A stretch of 64,000 nt of DNA. It comes from Azospirillum halopraeferens DSM 3675 (GTDB lineage Bacteria > Pseudomonadota > Alphaproteobacteria > Azospirillales > Azospirillaceae). Of the stretch, positions 16,440 to 26,500 are shown in pieces. Within the stretch, counting starts at the first letter, position 1. Every line of letters starts with the position of its first letter. The stretch spans positions 1 to 64,000 of the forward strand of contig NZ_AUCF01000028.1 in assembly GCF_000429625.1 (NCBI RefSeq), written 5' to 3'. The translations under genes were made by a program, and so were the position numbers. The notes below the pieces were generated by a model. That model was not told where the DNA came from, did not search any database, and worked only from the letters and a program-made list of their open reading frames with translations.

Positions 16440-18365
16440 TTACACCACTTCCCCGTGGGCCTTGGCGTAGCCCAGCGACTTCAGGGCCTCGGCGATCTCC
16501 GGCAGGATGGCGGGATCATCGATGGTCGCCGGCATCTTGTACTCCTGGTCGTCGGCGATCTTCTGCATGGTGCCGCGCAGGATCTTGCCGGAGCGCGTCT
16601 TGGGCAGGCGGTCGACCACCAGCGCCCGCTTGAAGTCGGCGACCGGGCCGATCTGCTCGCGCACCAGGGCCACGACCTCCTTCACGATGTCCTCGTGGGG
16701 GCGGGTGACGCCGGCCTTCAGGCACACGAAGCCCAGCGGGACCTGGCCCTTGAGCTGGTCGGCGACGCCGATGACCGCGCATTCCGCCACGTCGGGGTGG
16801 GAGGACAGCACCTCCTCCATGGCACCCGTCGACAGGCGGTGGCCGGCGACGTTGATGATGTCGTCGGTGCGGGCCATGATGTAGACGTAACCGTCGTCGT
16901 CGATGAAGCCCGCGTCACCGGTCTGGTAATAGCCGGGATACTCGGTCAGGTAGGACTTCTTGTAGCGCTCGTCGGCGTTCCACAGGGTGGGCAGGGTGCC
17001 GGGAGGCAGCGGCAGCTTGACGCAGATGGCGCCGATGTCGCCGCGCGGCACCTCCTTGTTCTCGGCGTTCAGGATCTGCACGTTCCAGCCCGGCATGGGC
17101 CGGGTGGCGGAGCCGTACTTGATGGGGAACAGGTGCACGCCCAGCGGGTTGCCGGAGATCGCCCAGCCCGTCTCGGTCTGCCACCAGTGGTCGATGACGG
17201 GGACGTTCAGATTGTCCTCCGCCCAGTGCAGCGTGTCGGGGTCCGACCGCTCGCCCGCCAGGAACAGGGCGCGCAGGCAGGACAGGTCGTAGTTCTTCAG
17301 CAGCGCGGCGTTGGGGTCCTCGCGCTTGATGGCGCGGAAGGCCGTGGGGGCGGTGAACAGGGTACCGACCTTGTGCTGCTGGATCACCCGCCAGAAGGTG
17401 CCGGCGTCGGGCGTGCCGACCGGCTTGCCCTCGAACACCAGGGTGGTGTTGCCGTTCAGCAGCGGGCCATAGACGATGTAGGAGTGGCCGACCACCCAGC
17501 CCACGTCGGACGCCGCCCAGTACACCTCGCCGGGCTGGACGTTGTAGATGTTCCTCATCGTCCACGTCAGCGCCACGGCGTGGCCGCCGTTGTCGCGCAC
17601 CACGCCCTTGGGCTGGCCGGTCGTGCCGGAGGTGTAGAGGATGTACAGCGGGTCGGTCGCCTCGACCGGCACGCACTCGGCCGGCTGGGCGCTGGCCACC
17701 GCCTCGTTCCAGTCGACGTCGCGCCCGGACACCAGGGCCGCCTGCTCCTGCGGGCGCTGGTAGACGATGCAGCGCTCCGGCTTGTGGGTGGCCTGATCGA
17801 TGGCGGCGTCCAGCATCGGCTTGTACTTGACGATGCGGTTGGGCTCGATGCCGCAGGAGGCGGAGACGATGACGCGCGGCTTGGCGTCGTCGATGCGGGT
17901 CGCCAGCTCGTGCGGGGCGAAGCCGCCGAACACCACGGAGTGCACCGCGCCCAGCCGGGCGCACGCCAGCATGGCCACCAGCGACTGCGGGATCATCGGC
18001 ATGTAGAGGATGACGCGGTCGCCCTTCTCCACGCCCAGCCGGCGCAGCGCCCCGGCGAAGTGGGACACCTGGTCCTTCAACTCGGCATAGGTGATGGTCT
18101 GGACGGTGCCGGTCACCGGGCTGTCGTAGATGATGGCCGCCTGGCCGCCGCGCCCCGCCTCCACATGGCGGTCGACCGCGTTGTAGCAGGTGTTGAGGAC
18201 GCCGCCGCGGAACCAGCGGTAGAAGGGCGGGTTGCTGTCGTCCAGGACCGTGTCCCAGCGCTTGATCCAGGTGATCTCCTCCGCGGCCTCACCCCAGAAT
18301 CCCTCGGGGTCGTCGAGCGAACGGGCGTGGATCGCATCGAACGTGGCGGCTGACGTCTGACTCAT
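16440..18365 (-). CDS. prpE: Propionyl-CoA synthetase
   Basis: This 641-residue AMP-forming acyl-CoA synthetase has ACS-family length. Core motifs are YTSGTTGQPKGVVRDNGGHA (P-loop region, with the RDNGGHA typical of PrpE rather than Acs), DVGWVVGHSYIVYGPLL, VIDHWWQTETGW, YYQTGDAGFIDDDGYVYI and the C-terminal PKTRSGKILRGTM with the catalytic/acetylatable lysine. The segment SVVFGGFAPHELATRIDDAK also fits PrpE. It activates propionate, and often other short acids, to the CoA ester in the cytosol. There are no prpBCD neighbours. A TTTGCAAT octamer on the minus strand near 18466-18473 resembles the TTTGCAAA half-site of PccR-type propionyl-CoA regulators; this is only suggestive. ATG 18365 has AAAGGGA upstream. 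Confidence 0.9.
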   Translation of the reverse strand: MSQTSAATFDAIHARSLDDPEGFWGEAAEEITWIKRWDTVLDDSNPPFYRWFRGGVLNTCYNAVDRHVEAGRGGQAAIIYDSPVTGTVQTITYAELKDQVSHFAGALRRLGVEKGDRVILYMPMIPQSLVAMLACARLGAVHSVVFGGFAPHELATRIDDAKPRVIVSASCGIEPNRIVKYKPMLDAAIDQATHKPERCIVYQRPQEQAALVSGRDVDWNEAVASAQPAECVPVEATDPLYILYTSGTTGQPKGVVRDNGGHAVALTWTMRNIYNVQPGEVYWAASDVGWVVGHSYIVYGPLLNGNTTLVFEGKPVGTPDAGTFWRVIQQHKVGTLFTAPTAFRAIKREDPNAALLKNYDLSCLRALFLAGERSDPDTLHWAEDNLNVPVIDHWWQTETGWAISGNPLGVHLFPIKYGSATRPMPGWNVQILNAENKEVPRGDIGAICVKLPLPPGTLPTLWNADERYKKSYLTEYPGYYQTGDAGFIDDDGYVYIMARTDDIINVAGHRLSTGAMEEVLSSHPDVAECAVIGVADQLKGQVPLGFVCLKAGVTRPHEDIVKEVVALVREQIGPVADFKRALVVDRLPKTRSGKILRGTMQKIADDQEYKMPATIDDPAILPEIAEALKSLGYAKAHGEVV

Positions 18366-18595
18366 CGGGGCGTCCCTTTGTTTTCGTTTGGTGCGGATTC
18401 CTCCGTCCGCCGCGCAACGATCCGTCGCATGGCGGCGTGCTAATCTGCGACAATCCGCGCGCTGATTGCAAACGGCAACACGGATGGTGCGGCGGGTCGT
18501 CGCAGGGAACGCCTCGGGAACCGCCGGGCCGCCGGCGGCGTTGCCGTCGGGCCGGAGCCGTTCCGGCGAGAGATCCCTTGCGATCGGGGAGGTCC

Positions 18596-19318
18596 ATGAC
18601 CGAGTGGCTGGTGCAGGTGCTGCACTCGATGCACTACGTCGGCATATTCCTGCTGCTGGTGCTCGCCCGTGTGATCCCGCCCATCCCGGCCGAGAGCGTC
18701 ATTCCCCTGGCCGGTCTGGCGGCGGCAAAAGGGGATTACAGCCTGATGGGGATCGCGCTGGCCGGGGGGCTGGGATCGCTGGCCGGGCAGTTCGTCTGGT
18801 ACGCTCCCGCCCGCTTCGCGTCGCGCGAGCGGCTGCACGGTTTCCTGGAGCGCCACGGACACTGGCTGACGATCCGGCCCGACAAGGTGCAGCAGGCCAC
18901 CCGCTGGTTCGAGCGCCACGGCGGCATCGCCGTATTCTTCTGCCAGCCGATCCCCGGGCTGCGCACCCTGATCTCCATCCCCGCCGGCGCCTGCCGCATG
19001 CCGGTGTGGCATTACGCGCTGGCCTCGGCCGCGGGGTCGGTGCTGTGGACGCTGGTGCTGGCGTGGGCCGGTTACACGCTGGCGACCTGGCCGGCGGCGG
19101 TCGATTGGGTCGCCTACGCCACGGCCGCCCTGGTGGTGGGGCTGGTCGGCGCCTACGTCGTGCGCCTCGTCCGGTTCTTCTGCTCCCGCGGGCGCGCCCG
19201 GCAGGGGACGGGCGGCGGCGCAGCCGCCCTTCAGCCCATCGCCGCCGCGACCATGCCGGTGAACCCCGTGGTCAGCGCCCACAGTCCGAAGCCGCCCAGC
19301 GCCAGCCCGGTGCAGTGA
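18596..19318 (+). CDS. DedA family membrane protein
   Basis: A 240-residue polytopic protein with the DedA/SNARE-associated core. It begins with MTEWLVQVLHSMHYVGIFLL and has PPIPAESVIPLAGLAAAKG, then GGLGSLAGQFVWYAPARFAS, WFERHGGIAVFFCQPIPGLR and SIPAGACRMPVWHYALASAA, matching the family's conserved re-entrant loops and the GxxxR/IPG motif. About four to five membrane segments are visible. DedA proteins act in membrane homeostasis, and some are polyprenyl- or phospholipid flippases. ATG 18596 has GGGGAGG just upstream. The last about 35 residues are Ala/Pro-rich and overlap, in antisense, the 3' end of the convergent LysE-type gene (88 bp). Confidence 0.85.
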   Translation: MTEWLVQVLHSMHYVGIFLLLVLARVIPPIPAESVIPLAGLAAAKGDYSLMGIALAGGLGSLAGQFVWYAPARFASRERLHGFLERHGHWLTIRPDKVQQATRWFERHGGIAVFFCQPIPGLRTLISIPAGACRMPVWHYALASAAGSVLWTLVLAWAGYTLATWPAAVDWVAYATAALVVGLVGAYVVRLVRFFCSRGRARQGTGGGAAALQPIAAATMPVNPVVSAHSPKPPSASPVQ

Positions 19319-19884
19319 TTGAGCAGGCTGAGCCGCTGGTGGGAGATGCGGTGGCGCACCGCGGCCACGCCCATCGACAGGGCCAGCCACCAGCTTGCCG
19401 AGCCGATGAAGACACCCAGCACGATGGTGGCCGCGTCGAAGCTGCCGAGGTCGGCGCCCAGCCCGAAGCCGGCGAAGATGGCGATGAAGGCCAGGATGGT
19501 GGCGGGGTTGGTCAGGGTCAGCGACAGGCCGGTCAGGAAGCCGCCCAGGGCGGTCCGGCTGTCCGGTGCGGCGGCGGCCTCGCGCTCCTCCGCCTGCGGC
19601 TGCTGGCGGAAGGTGCGCACCGCCACCACCAGCAGGAACACGCCGCCGACGATGCGGAACATCAATTCGTGGCCGGTCAGGAAATCCAGCGCGGCCGACA
19701 CGCCGAACGCGGCGATGGCGCCGTAGAAGGTGTCGGCGATGGCCGCCCCCATGCCGGTGGCGAACCCCATGAACGGCCCGTGTTCCAGCGTCCGGCGGAT
19801 GCACAGAAGACCGATGGGGCCGACGGGCGCAGCGATGGCGATGCCCAGAACGATTCCCTGCAGCAGCACCACCAGTTCATGCAC
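19231..19884 (-). CDS. LysE family translocator (amino-acid/metabolite exporter)
   Basis: A 217-residue protein with six predicted membrane helices. The N-terminal GIAIAAPVGPIGLLCIRRTL is the LysE/RhtB signature, and LGGFLTGLSLTLTNPATILA carries the second conserved NP motif in mid-protein. Family members export amino acids or related small molecules with a proton or ion gradient. The start is GTG 19884, with GGAGG eight bases upstream; no good ATG exists in the first helix. It converges on the DedA gene with an 88-bp 3' overlap. Substrate unknown. Confidence 0.82.
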   Translation of the reverse strand: MHELVVLLQGIVLGIAIAAPVGPIGLLCIRRTLEHGPFMGFATGMGAAIADTFYGAIAAFGVSAALDFLTGHELMFRIVGGVFLLVVAVRTFRQQPQAEEREAAAAPDSRTALGGFLTGLSLTLTNPATILAFIAIFAGFGLGADLGSFDAATIVLGVFIGSASWWLALSMGVAAVRHRISHQRLSLLNHCTGLALGGFGLWALTTGFTGMVAAAMG

Positions 19885-20022
19885 GGTTGTCCGCCTCCCG
19901 GATGCGTCGTTCAATCCCGGCCCGCGGACCGGCGGCCGGGCGCCCGGCCCCGGCGGCACGGCGAAGGGCCGGGTGCGTGATATAAGCCGGACGCCGCGGA
20001 GTCAACCGGCCCGGTGGCCGGA

Positions 20023-20205
20023 TCAATGCCCGTGGGTGCCGGTCTTCGCCCCCTTCTTCAGGACGTAGCGGCGCGAGCAGTAGGGGCAGTCCACCCGGCC
20101 CTCGCGGCCCAGCGTCAGGTACACGAGCGGGTGGCCGAGCGCACCGCCGCCGCCGTCGCAACCGACCTCGGCCGTTTCCACCTCAATGGTCTCGATGGGC
20201 TGCAT
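20023..20205 (-). CDS. Small zinc-finger protein (zf-CHCC, NDUFS6-like)
   Basis: A 60-residue protein. It has the zf-CHCC pattern: C near residue 16 in VGCDGGGGALGHPLVYLTL, a His in GHP, and CPYCSRRYVLKKGA near the C-terminus, the same Zn site as the complex I accessory subunit NDUFS6 and its bacterial relatives. In alphaproteobacteria such small proteins are often annotated only as zinc-finger domain proteins. ATG 20205 has AAGGAAGG about nine bases upstream; ATG 20214 sits directly on that sequence and is less likely. It is divergent from the ABC ATPase gene. Confidence 0.8.
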   Translation of the reverse strand: MQPIETIEVETAEVGCDGGGGALGHPLVYLTLGREGRVDCPYCSRRYVLKKGAKTGTHGH

Positions 20206-20338
20206 CGCCGTCATCCTTCCTTTTGACTCACAACGCCCATTCGTCGCACCGTTAGGATCGGCGGCGGGGCGGCGGGATGATACCCGACGCGCCGCGCCGA
20301 TCAACGGGATTGAAGCAGAACGAGCCCCATTCGACGCC

Positions 20339-21349
20339 ATGGTTGCACACCCCGCCACCCCGACCGCCGTGTCCCTGCCGGCCCACGCCGTGGAGATCCG
20401 CGGCCTCACCAAGGTCTACAAGGGCTCCGGGCGCACCGGGCCCAAGCACGCCCTGAAGGGCATCGACCTGGCCATCCCGCGGGGATCGCTGTTCGGCCTC
20501 CTGGGACCCAACGGCGCCGGCAAGTCGACCCTGATCAACATCATGGCCGGCCTGGTCAACAAGACCGCCGGGCAGGTGGTCATCTGGGGGGCCGACATCG
20601 ATGCCGACCCGCGCCAGGCGCGGTCGTCCATCGGCGTGGTCCCGCAGGAACTGAACATGGACCCCTTCTTCACCCCGCGCGAGATGCTGGAGTTGCAGGC
20701 CGGCCTCTACGGGGTGCCCAAGGCGGAACGCCGCACCGATGCCCTGCTGGAGGCGGTCGGGCTGGCCGACAAGGCCAACGCCTACGCCCGCACCCTGTCG
20801 GGGGGCATGAAACGGCGCCTGATGGTGGCCAAGGCGATGGTCCACACCCCGCCGGTGCTGGTGCTGGACGAACCCACGGCCGGCGTCGACATCGAACTGC
20901 GGCGCCTGCTGTGGGAGCATGTGCGCACCCTGAACCGCGCCGGCACCACGGTGCTGCTGACCACGCACTACCTCCAGGAGGCGGAGGAGCTGTGCGACAC
21001 CATCGCCATCATCAACCACGGCGACGTGGTCGCCTGCGAACCCACGCGCACGCTGCTGCGCCGCATCGACGCCAAGGCGCTGACCATCCTGGTCGACCGC
21101 GACCTCGACGCGGTGCCCGCGTCGCTGGCCGCCATGACCGCCGAGCTGCCGGAACCGCGGCGCCTCGTCGTTCGCTACCAGCCCAGCCGCCAGCGGGTCG
21201 ACGCCATCCTGGCGGCGGTGGCGCAGGCCGGGCTGGGCGTCGTCGACCTGACGACCGAGGAGTCGGATTTGGAGGACATCTTCCTGCAACTGACCGCCGG
21301 CGCCCACGACGCGGTGCCGCAGCCGGCTGCGGGGGGCGGGGGTGGCTGA
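20339..21349 (+). CDS. ABC transporter ATP-binding protein (ABC-2/drug-type)
   Basis: A 336-residue ATPase. Walker A is GLLGPNGAGKSTLINIMAGL (near residues 55-74); Q-loop GVVPQELNMDPFFTP, signature LSGGMKRRLMVAKAMVHTPP, Walker B VLVLDEPTAGVD and switch His in LLTTHYLQEAEEL are all intact. About 80 C-terminal residues after the H-loop match the extension seen in ABC-2 type drug/lipid exporters (DrrA/YadG-like). The expected ABC-2 permease is not adjacent. The next gene, a lipoprotein hydrolase, overlaps by eight bases instead. ATG 20339 is the first start in a region of normal protein composition. The transported substance is unknown; the pairing suggests lipid or envelope work. Confidence 0.82.
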   Translation: MVAHPATPTAVSLPAHAVEIRGLTKVYKGSGRTGPKHALKGIDLAIPRGSLFGLLGPNGAGKSTLINIMAGLVNKTAGQVVIWGADIDADPRQARSSIGVVPQELNMDPFFTPREMLELQAGLYGVPKAERRTDALLEAVGLADKANAYARTLSGGMKRRLMVAKAMVHTPPVLVLDEPTAGVDIELRRLLWEHVRTLNRAGTTVLLTTHYLQEAEELCDTIAIINHGDVVACEPTRTLLRRIDAKALTILVDRDLDAVPASLAAMTAELPEPRRLVVRYQPSRQRVDAILAAVAQAGLGVVDLTTEESDLEDIFLQLTAGAHDAVPQPAAGGGGG

Positions 21350-22364
21350 GCGGCCGGCGCGCCGCCGTCCGCCCCGCCGGCGCGCCCTCGTCGCGGCTGT
21401 CGCCCTTCTCCTGGCGCTCGGCGCCTGCACCGCCCGGTTCCAGCCCATGGGTGAACCCGTCGCAATCCCGCAGATGGTCGAACGCACGCTGGTCGCCGCC
21501 GACGGCTACACCCTGCCGACGCGGGTCTGGCTGCCGCCCGGCGGGGCCCCGCAGGCGGTGGTGCTGGCGCTGCACGGCTTCAACGACTACTCCAACGCCT
21601 TCGACGGGGCGGGCAAGGCGTTCGCCGCAGCGGGAATCGTCACCTACGCCTACGACCAGCGCGGCTTCGGTGCCACCCGCGATCCCGGCATCTGGCCGGG
21701 GGCCGAGACGCTGATCGCCGACCTGCGCACCGCCATAGGCGTGCTGCGGGCGCGCCACCCCGGCCTTCCCCTGTACGTCCTGGGGGAGAGCATGGGGGGT
21801 GCGGTGGTGTTGGCCACCCTCGACCGGGCGGACGCGCCGGCCATCGACGGGGCCATCCTGGTTGCCCCCGCGGTGTGGGGCACGGAAACCATGGGCTTCT
21901 TCCCCCGCGCCGCCCTGTGGCTGTCCTACAACCTGGTTCCGGGCTGGACGGTCACCGCGCCGAGGGAACTCAACATCCGCCCCTCCGACAACATCGAGAT
22001 GCTGCGTGCCCTCGGCCGCGACCCGCTGGTGATCAAAGGATCGCGCGTCGATACCCTGCACGGCCTGACCGAGTTGATGGGCCGCGCCTTCGATGCCACG
22101 GCGCGGCTGGAGACGCCGGCCCTCGTGCTCTACGGCGCCCGCGAGGAGGTGCTGCCGCCCCGTCCGGTGAAGGGCGCCATGGAGCGGTTCGACGCCACCG
22201 GCCGCCACCGCGTCGCCGTCTACCCCGACGGCTACCACATGCTGCTGCGCGATCTGCAGGGGCATGTGGTGATGGCCGACATCGTCCAGTGGATCGGCGA
22301 TCCCGGCCGGCCCCTGGCCAGCGGCGCGGACCGTGCGCCGCGCACGCTGGTTGCGGAGCGGTAG
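21342..22364 (+). CDS. Alpha/beta hydrolase, lysophospholipase-like lipoprotein
   Basis: A 340-residue protein. An Arg-rich start and hydrophobic stretch end in LALGAC, a lipobox with Cys near residue 29, so it is probably a lipoprotein. The hydrolase fold follows: VVLALHGFNDYSNAF (oxyanion region), YDQRGFGAT, the nucleophile elbow LGESMGGAV, ALVLYGAREEVLPP (acid) and DGYHMLLRD (His). This is the serine aminopeptidase/monoglyceride lipase-lysophospholipase group. The GTG start at 21342 overlaps the end of the ABC ATPase gene by eight bases, so the two are coupled. Its substrate is likely a lysolipid or acylglycerol, which is inference. Confidence 0.83.
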   Translation: MAERPARRRPPRRRALVAAVALLLALGACTARFQPMGEPVAIPQMVERTLVAADGYTLPTRVWLPPGGAPQAVVLALHGFNDYSNAFDGAGKAFAAAGIVTYAYDQRGFGATRDPGIWPGAETLIADLRTAIGVLRARHPGLPLYVLGESMGGAVVLATLDRADAPAIDGAILVAPAVWGTETMGFFPRAALWLSYNLVPGWTVTAPRELNIRPSDNIEMLRALGRDPLVIKGSRVDTLHGLTELMGRAFDATARLETPALVLYGAREEVLPPRPVKGAMERFDATGRHRVAVYPDGYHMLLRDLQGHVVMADIVQWIGDPGRPLASGADRAPRTLVAER

Positions 22365-22375
22365 GCGGCCGCGGG

Positions 22376-22987
22376 TCAGTAGCCCACGGTGAAGCGCCGG
22401 CGGACGTGCCGGGGGGTTTCCAGTTCGTCAACCAGGGCGATGGCGTAATCCTCGAACGAGATGGAACTGGTGCCGGTGTCGTCGGCCAGCAGCGAGTCGG
22501 TGCCCAGGCGGAAGCGGCCGGTGCGCTCACCGGGGACGAACATGGCCGAGGGGGACAGGAACGTCCAGTCCAGGCCGTCCTCCCGGCGCAGCCGCTCCAG
22601 GAAAGCGGCGCCGGCGGCGGCTTCGGTGCGGTAGGCGTCGGGGAACTCCGGCGTGTCGATCAACCGCACGCCGGGGGCCACCTCCAGGCTGCCGGCGCCG
22701 CCGACCACCAGATAGCGGCTCACCCCCGCCGCCTTCACCGCGCCGATCAGCGTTTCCGGGTCGCTGCCGCGGAACGGCAGGGCGCTGATGACCGCGTCGT
22801 GGCCGGCCAGCAGGCCGGACAGGGCGGCGCCGTCCGACGCGTCGGCGGCGCGGACGGTGACCGCGTCGTCGGCGGCGATGCGCTCGGGATGGCGGGCGAT
22901 GGCGGTGACGCGGTGGCCGCGGCGGACCAGTTCGGCCCGGATGCGGCTGCCGGCGTTCCCGGAGGCGCCGATGAGTGCGACGTTCAT
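22376..22987 (-). CDS. NAD(P)-binding reductase of the NmrA/SDR-like type
   Basis: A 203-residue single-domain Rossmann protein. It starts MNVALIGASGNAGSRIRAEL with the GxxGxxG dinucleotide motif, has VTAIARHPERI, HDAVISALPF and YLVVGGAGSLEVAPG, then LDWTFLSPSAMFVPGERTGR, and ends with a segment DYAIALVDELETP typical of this group (YwnB/YhfK-like, atypical SDR a5). It lacks a clear YxxxK pair. Members are often quinone or flavin reductase-like redox sensors induced by electrophiles. Start ATG 22987 has AGGGAT upstream. It diverges from an HxlR regulator that probably controls it, a common pairing. Confidence 0.82.
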   Translation of the reverse strand: MNVALIGASGNAGSRIRAELVRRGHRVTAIARHPERIAADDAVTVRAADASDGAALSGLLAGHDAVISALPFRGSDPETLIGAVKAAGVSRYLVVGGAGSLEVAPGVRLIDTPEFPDAYRTEAAAGAAFLERLRREDGLDWTFLSPSAMFVPGERTGRFRLGTDSLLADDTGTSSISFEDYAIALVDELETPRHVRRRFTVGY

Positions 22988-23018
22988 GATCCCTGGCTCC
23001 CTTTTGGTGTCTGTAACC

Positions 23019-23035
23019 GGTATCCAATGGAAACC
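23019..23035. promoter_or_regulatory. Candidate HxlR operator
   Basis: GGTATCC (23019-23025) and GGAAACC (23029-23035) form an inverted repeat with one mismatch around AAT. It lies 32 bp upstream of the reductase start and about 100 bp upstream of the HxlR start. Such sites are expected for HxlR regulators acting on a divergent gene. Pattern-based. Confidence 0.35.
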
Positions 23036-23133
23036 AGGTAGCGAAACATGGTACTGGTGTGAAGAAGGCACTTTTTGCTCACCAGGTCACCGCGGCGTTA
23101 CCGGCGGCGGTGCGCACCACGGGGCCCGCGGGC

Positions 23134-23541
23134 ATGAATCACATGGACTGGAACGCCTACGCCGCGCTCTGCCCGACCCGGCAGGCGCTGGACCGCATCG
23201 CCGACAAATGGACGGTCCTCATCCTCGGGCTGCTGTGCGACGGGCCGATGCGCTTCAACGCGATCCGCCGCAGGGTCGAGGGGATCTCCCAGAAGGTGCT
23301 GTCCCAGACCCTGAAGAGCCTGGAGCGCGACGGGCTGGTGGTCCGCACCGCCTATCCGACCGTTCCGGTCACCGTGGAATACGCCATCACCCCGATCGGC
23401 GCGTCACTGGCGGACACCGTCACCCCGCTGCGCCGCTGGGCGGAGGAGAACATCGAATCCATCCTGCGAGCCCGCCGGGCGTACGATCAGGCGGAGGTGC
23501 AGATGGCGGACGCCGCGTTCAATAGTCCCATTCAAAGGTGA
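23134..23541 (+). CDS. HxlR family transcriptional regulator
   Basis: A 135-residue winged-helix protein with the HxlR hallmarks: CPTRQALDRIADKWTVLILG with the family Cys, then LLCDGPMRFNAIRRRVEGIS, QKVLSQTLKSLERDGLV and the wing YPTVPVTVEYAITPIGASL. Proteins of this family sense electrophiles, quinones or oxidants, sometimes via the N-terminal Cys (here about residue 11). ATG 23134 (MNHMDWN) is chosen on homologous length; GTG 23059 would add 25 residues without family character. The gene is divergent from the NAD(P)-binding reductase. Its 3' end overlaps the convergent tamB by 23 bp. Confidence 0.87.
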   Translation: MNHMDWNAYAALCPTRQALDRIADKWTVLILGLLCDGPMRFNAIRRRVEGISQKVLSQTLKSLERDGLVVRTAYPTVPVTVEYAITPIGASLADTVTPLRRWAEENIESILRARRAYDQAEVQMADAAFNSPIQR

Positions 23542-26500
23542 CGCCGAAGCGGGTGTTGGCGTCGGCGCCGACGCGGGCCTCTGCCTTGATGGTGTCGGTG
23601 ATGTCCACCTCCACGCGGGCACCGCTGCCGGTGTCGCCCAATCCCTGTTCGACGCCGACGTAGACCCGGTCGCTGACGTAGCGGCCGGCCTCCACCGCGC
23701 CGGGGCCGCCGTCGGTGCCCTGGACGAACTCCAGCCGGTCGATGCCCAGCCCCTCGCGGAGCTGGTCGACGAAGCCCGCCCCGCCGCCCACGCCCGCCAG
23801 ATCGGCGGCGGAGCGGGCCATCTGGATCGCTTCGAAGGCGCTGAGGCGGCTGAGCGGCTTGCCGAACAGCACGCGCGACAGCACCTCGTCCTGCGGCAGC
23901 CCCTGGGGCGAGGTCAGGCCGATGCGCGGTCGGCCGGCGGTGCCGGTCACCTCGATCTGGGCGGTGACCTCGTTGGCGGTGGCCGCCGCCACCAGATCCA
24001 GGCGCGGGTCCACCGGCCAGTTGCCGTCGAAGCTGATGATGCCGCGGCGGAAGTCGAAGGACCGGCCGAGCACGTCCAACTCGCCGCGCACCATGGTCAG
24101 CCGGCCGTTCACGGCCGGGCGCGCCGTCGTGCCGCCGACCGCCAGATCGCCCGAGAACTGGGCGTCCAGCCCGCGCCCGCGCACGAAGATGGTGTTGCGC
24201 GCCGTCACCGCCATGTCGAGCACGATGGTCGTTCCGCCGCCCGCGGCCTCTGCCTCGGTGGCGGCGGCGGGCGGGGTGCGGCCGCGGCCGATCTCGATGA
24301 CCTCCAGTTCGACCACTTCGGGCGGGGATGAGCCGGGGATGCGCACCTCGGCCCGCACCACCCGCACCGGCCCGGCCAGCCGCGCCTGCTCGAACGTGCC
24401 GGTCAGGGTCAGGTTGGCGTCGAGGGCGGCGGTCACCAGGTCGGTCTGCAGCAGCGCCGCGTTGTCGAGGGAGATCCTCAGGTCCAGGGGCTGCTCCGCC
24501 CCCGGTGCCACCGCGCCGGTGACGCGGAAGCGCCCGCCTCCGGGGGTGCGCCCGTCCAGCCGCTCCACCCGGAACACGTCGCCGGACCCGACGATGCGGG
24601 CGGCCACGTTGGTCAGCACCGCACCCGACGCGCGGTTTTCGTAGCGGCCGTCCGCCAGCGTGATGGTGCCGCCGAGCACCGGCTGCCCGAGCGTGCCGCC
24701 CGCCGTCACGTTCAGGTCGAGCCGTCCGGCCATGCGATCGCCGCTGGCCGCCAGCAGATCGTTGAACTGAACCAGCCGGACCGAGCCGGTGGCCGCCGCC
24801 TCCAGCCGTCCGTCCGGCGGCAGGGCGGGCACCATGGTCTGCGGGTCCATGACCAGAGGCAGGGAGCCGCGCACGGCCAGTTGCCCCTCGCGCCCCTGCG
24901 GCACCACCGTGCCGGTGAAGCCCAGCCGGTTGTCGCGCCAGCGCGCCTGAAGGGTGGCGTCGAGGCCGCGGATGCCGGCCTGCGCGATCTGCTGTGCCCG
25001 CAGGTCGGCCACCCGGACGTCGGCATCCAGTTGCGGGGCGGCGATCGTGCCGCCCAGGTCGGCGCCGGCGTTCAGCGTGCCCTCCAGGGGCAGGTCCGGC
25101 GCGGCCAGGCGGGCCAGCGCCAGCGGCACGCGCTCCAGCCGCACCGCACCGCCCAGCCGGCCGCTGGTGAGCGAGGCGTCGGCGATCAGGCGCGCCTCGC
25201 CGCTGGCCAGGCGCAGGCCGGCGATCACGTAATGGTCCGGCCCCGCCTCCAGCCGCGCCGGCTGGGTCAGCCGGAAGCTCTCGCCGTGCAGGCTGCCGCG
25301 CAGCCGATCCAGCCGCACCAGGGTGATCGGGCCGGTGGCGTCGACGGCGCCCGCCAGCTCGGCGTTCAGGCCCTGCGGGCCGGGGGCCGTGGCGTTTGCG
25401 CGGAAGGTGGCCCGGGCGGCGGTGCCGTCGGCCTCGGCGGTCAGGCGCGTCACCGGCGTGCCGGCCAGGGCGCCGTCGTCCAGGCGCAGGCGCAGTTGGC
25501 CCGACGGTGCGCTCAACGCCTGCTCCACCCGCCCCGACAGGGTGAGGCGGCGGGCGGTCAGCACCTCGTCCCCCTCCGGTGCCACGCGCAGGTTGGCCGC
25601 GCGCGCCTCCACCGTCGCCGCCTGGTCGCCGCCGGTGGCGTCGAGGGCCAGGGTGAAGGAGGCGTCGCCGCGCAGGGGCACCCCGGCCAGCTCCGACAGG
25701 GCTTGCAGATCGGGCAGCGCGCCCTCCAGGCGGCCGTCGGCGGTCAGCGTGTCGAGGGACACCGCCACCGCGCCGGTAACCCGGTTGCGGCCACCGGCCA
25801 GCGCCAGATCCGACAGCCGCAGCGTCGATCCGTCCAGCGCGTAGGCCGTGTCCAGGCGCAGGCCGACGCCGGAGAGCTGCGCGCGCGCCTCCAGCCGGCC
25901 GCTCGGGCGCTCCGGCAGGCCGGCGGCGGTCGCCGTCAGCGTGGTGTTGCCCAGGGGGCGCTCGGCCACCACCAGGTTGCGGGCGTCGATGGTGGCGCGG
26001 GTGTCCAGGGCGTCCAGCGGCCCGGCGACGACGGCGTCCACCGTCGCCGCCCCCTGCATGGGCGTGCCCACCGCGTCGCCCACCACGGCCAGCCGGGGCA
26101 GGGTGATGCGGGCGGCGGCGTCGAGGCGGTCGCCCGCCAGCTCCGCCCGGCCGGTGAGGGCGGCGTGGGCGCCGTCCACGGCCAGCCGCTCGACGCGCAT
26201 CACGCCGTCGGTCCCCACGGCGGCGGTCACGGCGAGTTGCGCCGTGTCGCCCAGCAGCGGGTCCGCCGGGGTGCCGGTGACCAGGCCGCGCACCGTTCCG
26301 GAGAGATCCGCCCGCACCGCGCCGTCGGCGGCGACGGCGACCGGCCCCTCCAGGTCCGCGGCGCCGGCCAGCGGCTGGCCGGCCAGATCGGACAGCCGCG
26401 CCAGGTCGGGCAGGGCGAGGGCCAGCACGGCGTCCACCGTCTCACCCCAGTTGCCGACCGTGCCCCGGGCGGTGACGGTTCCGGCCGCCGCGCTCACCGT

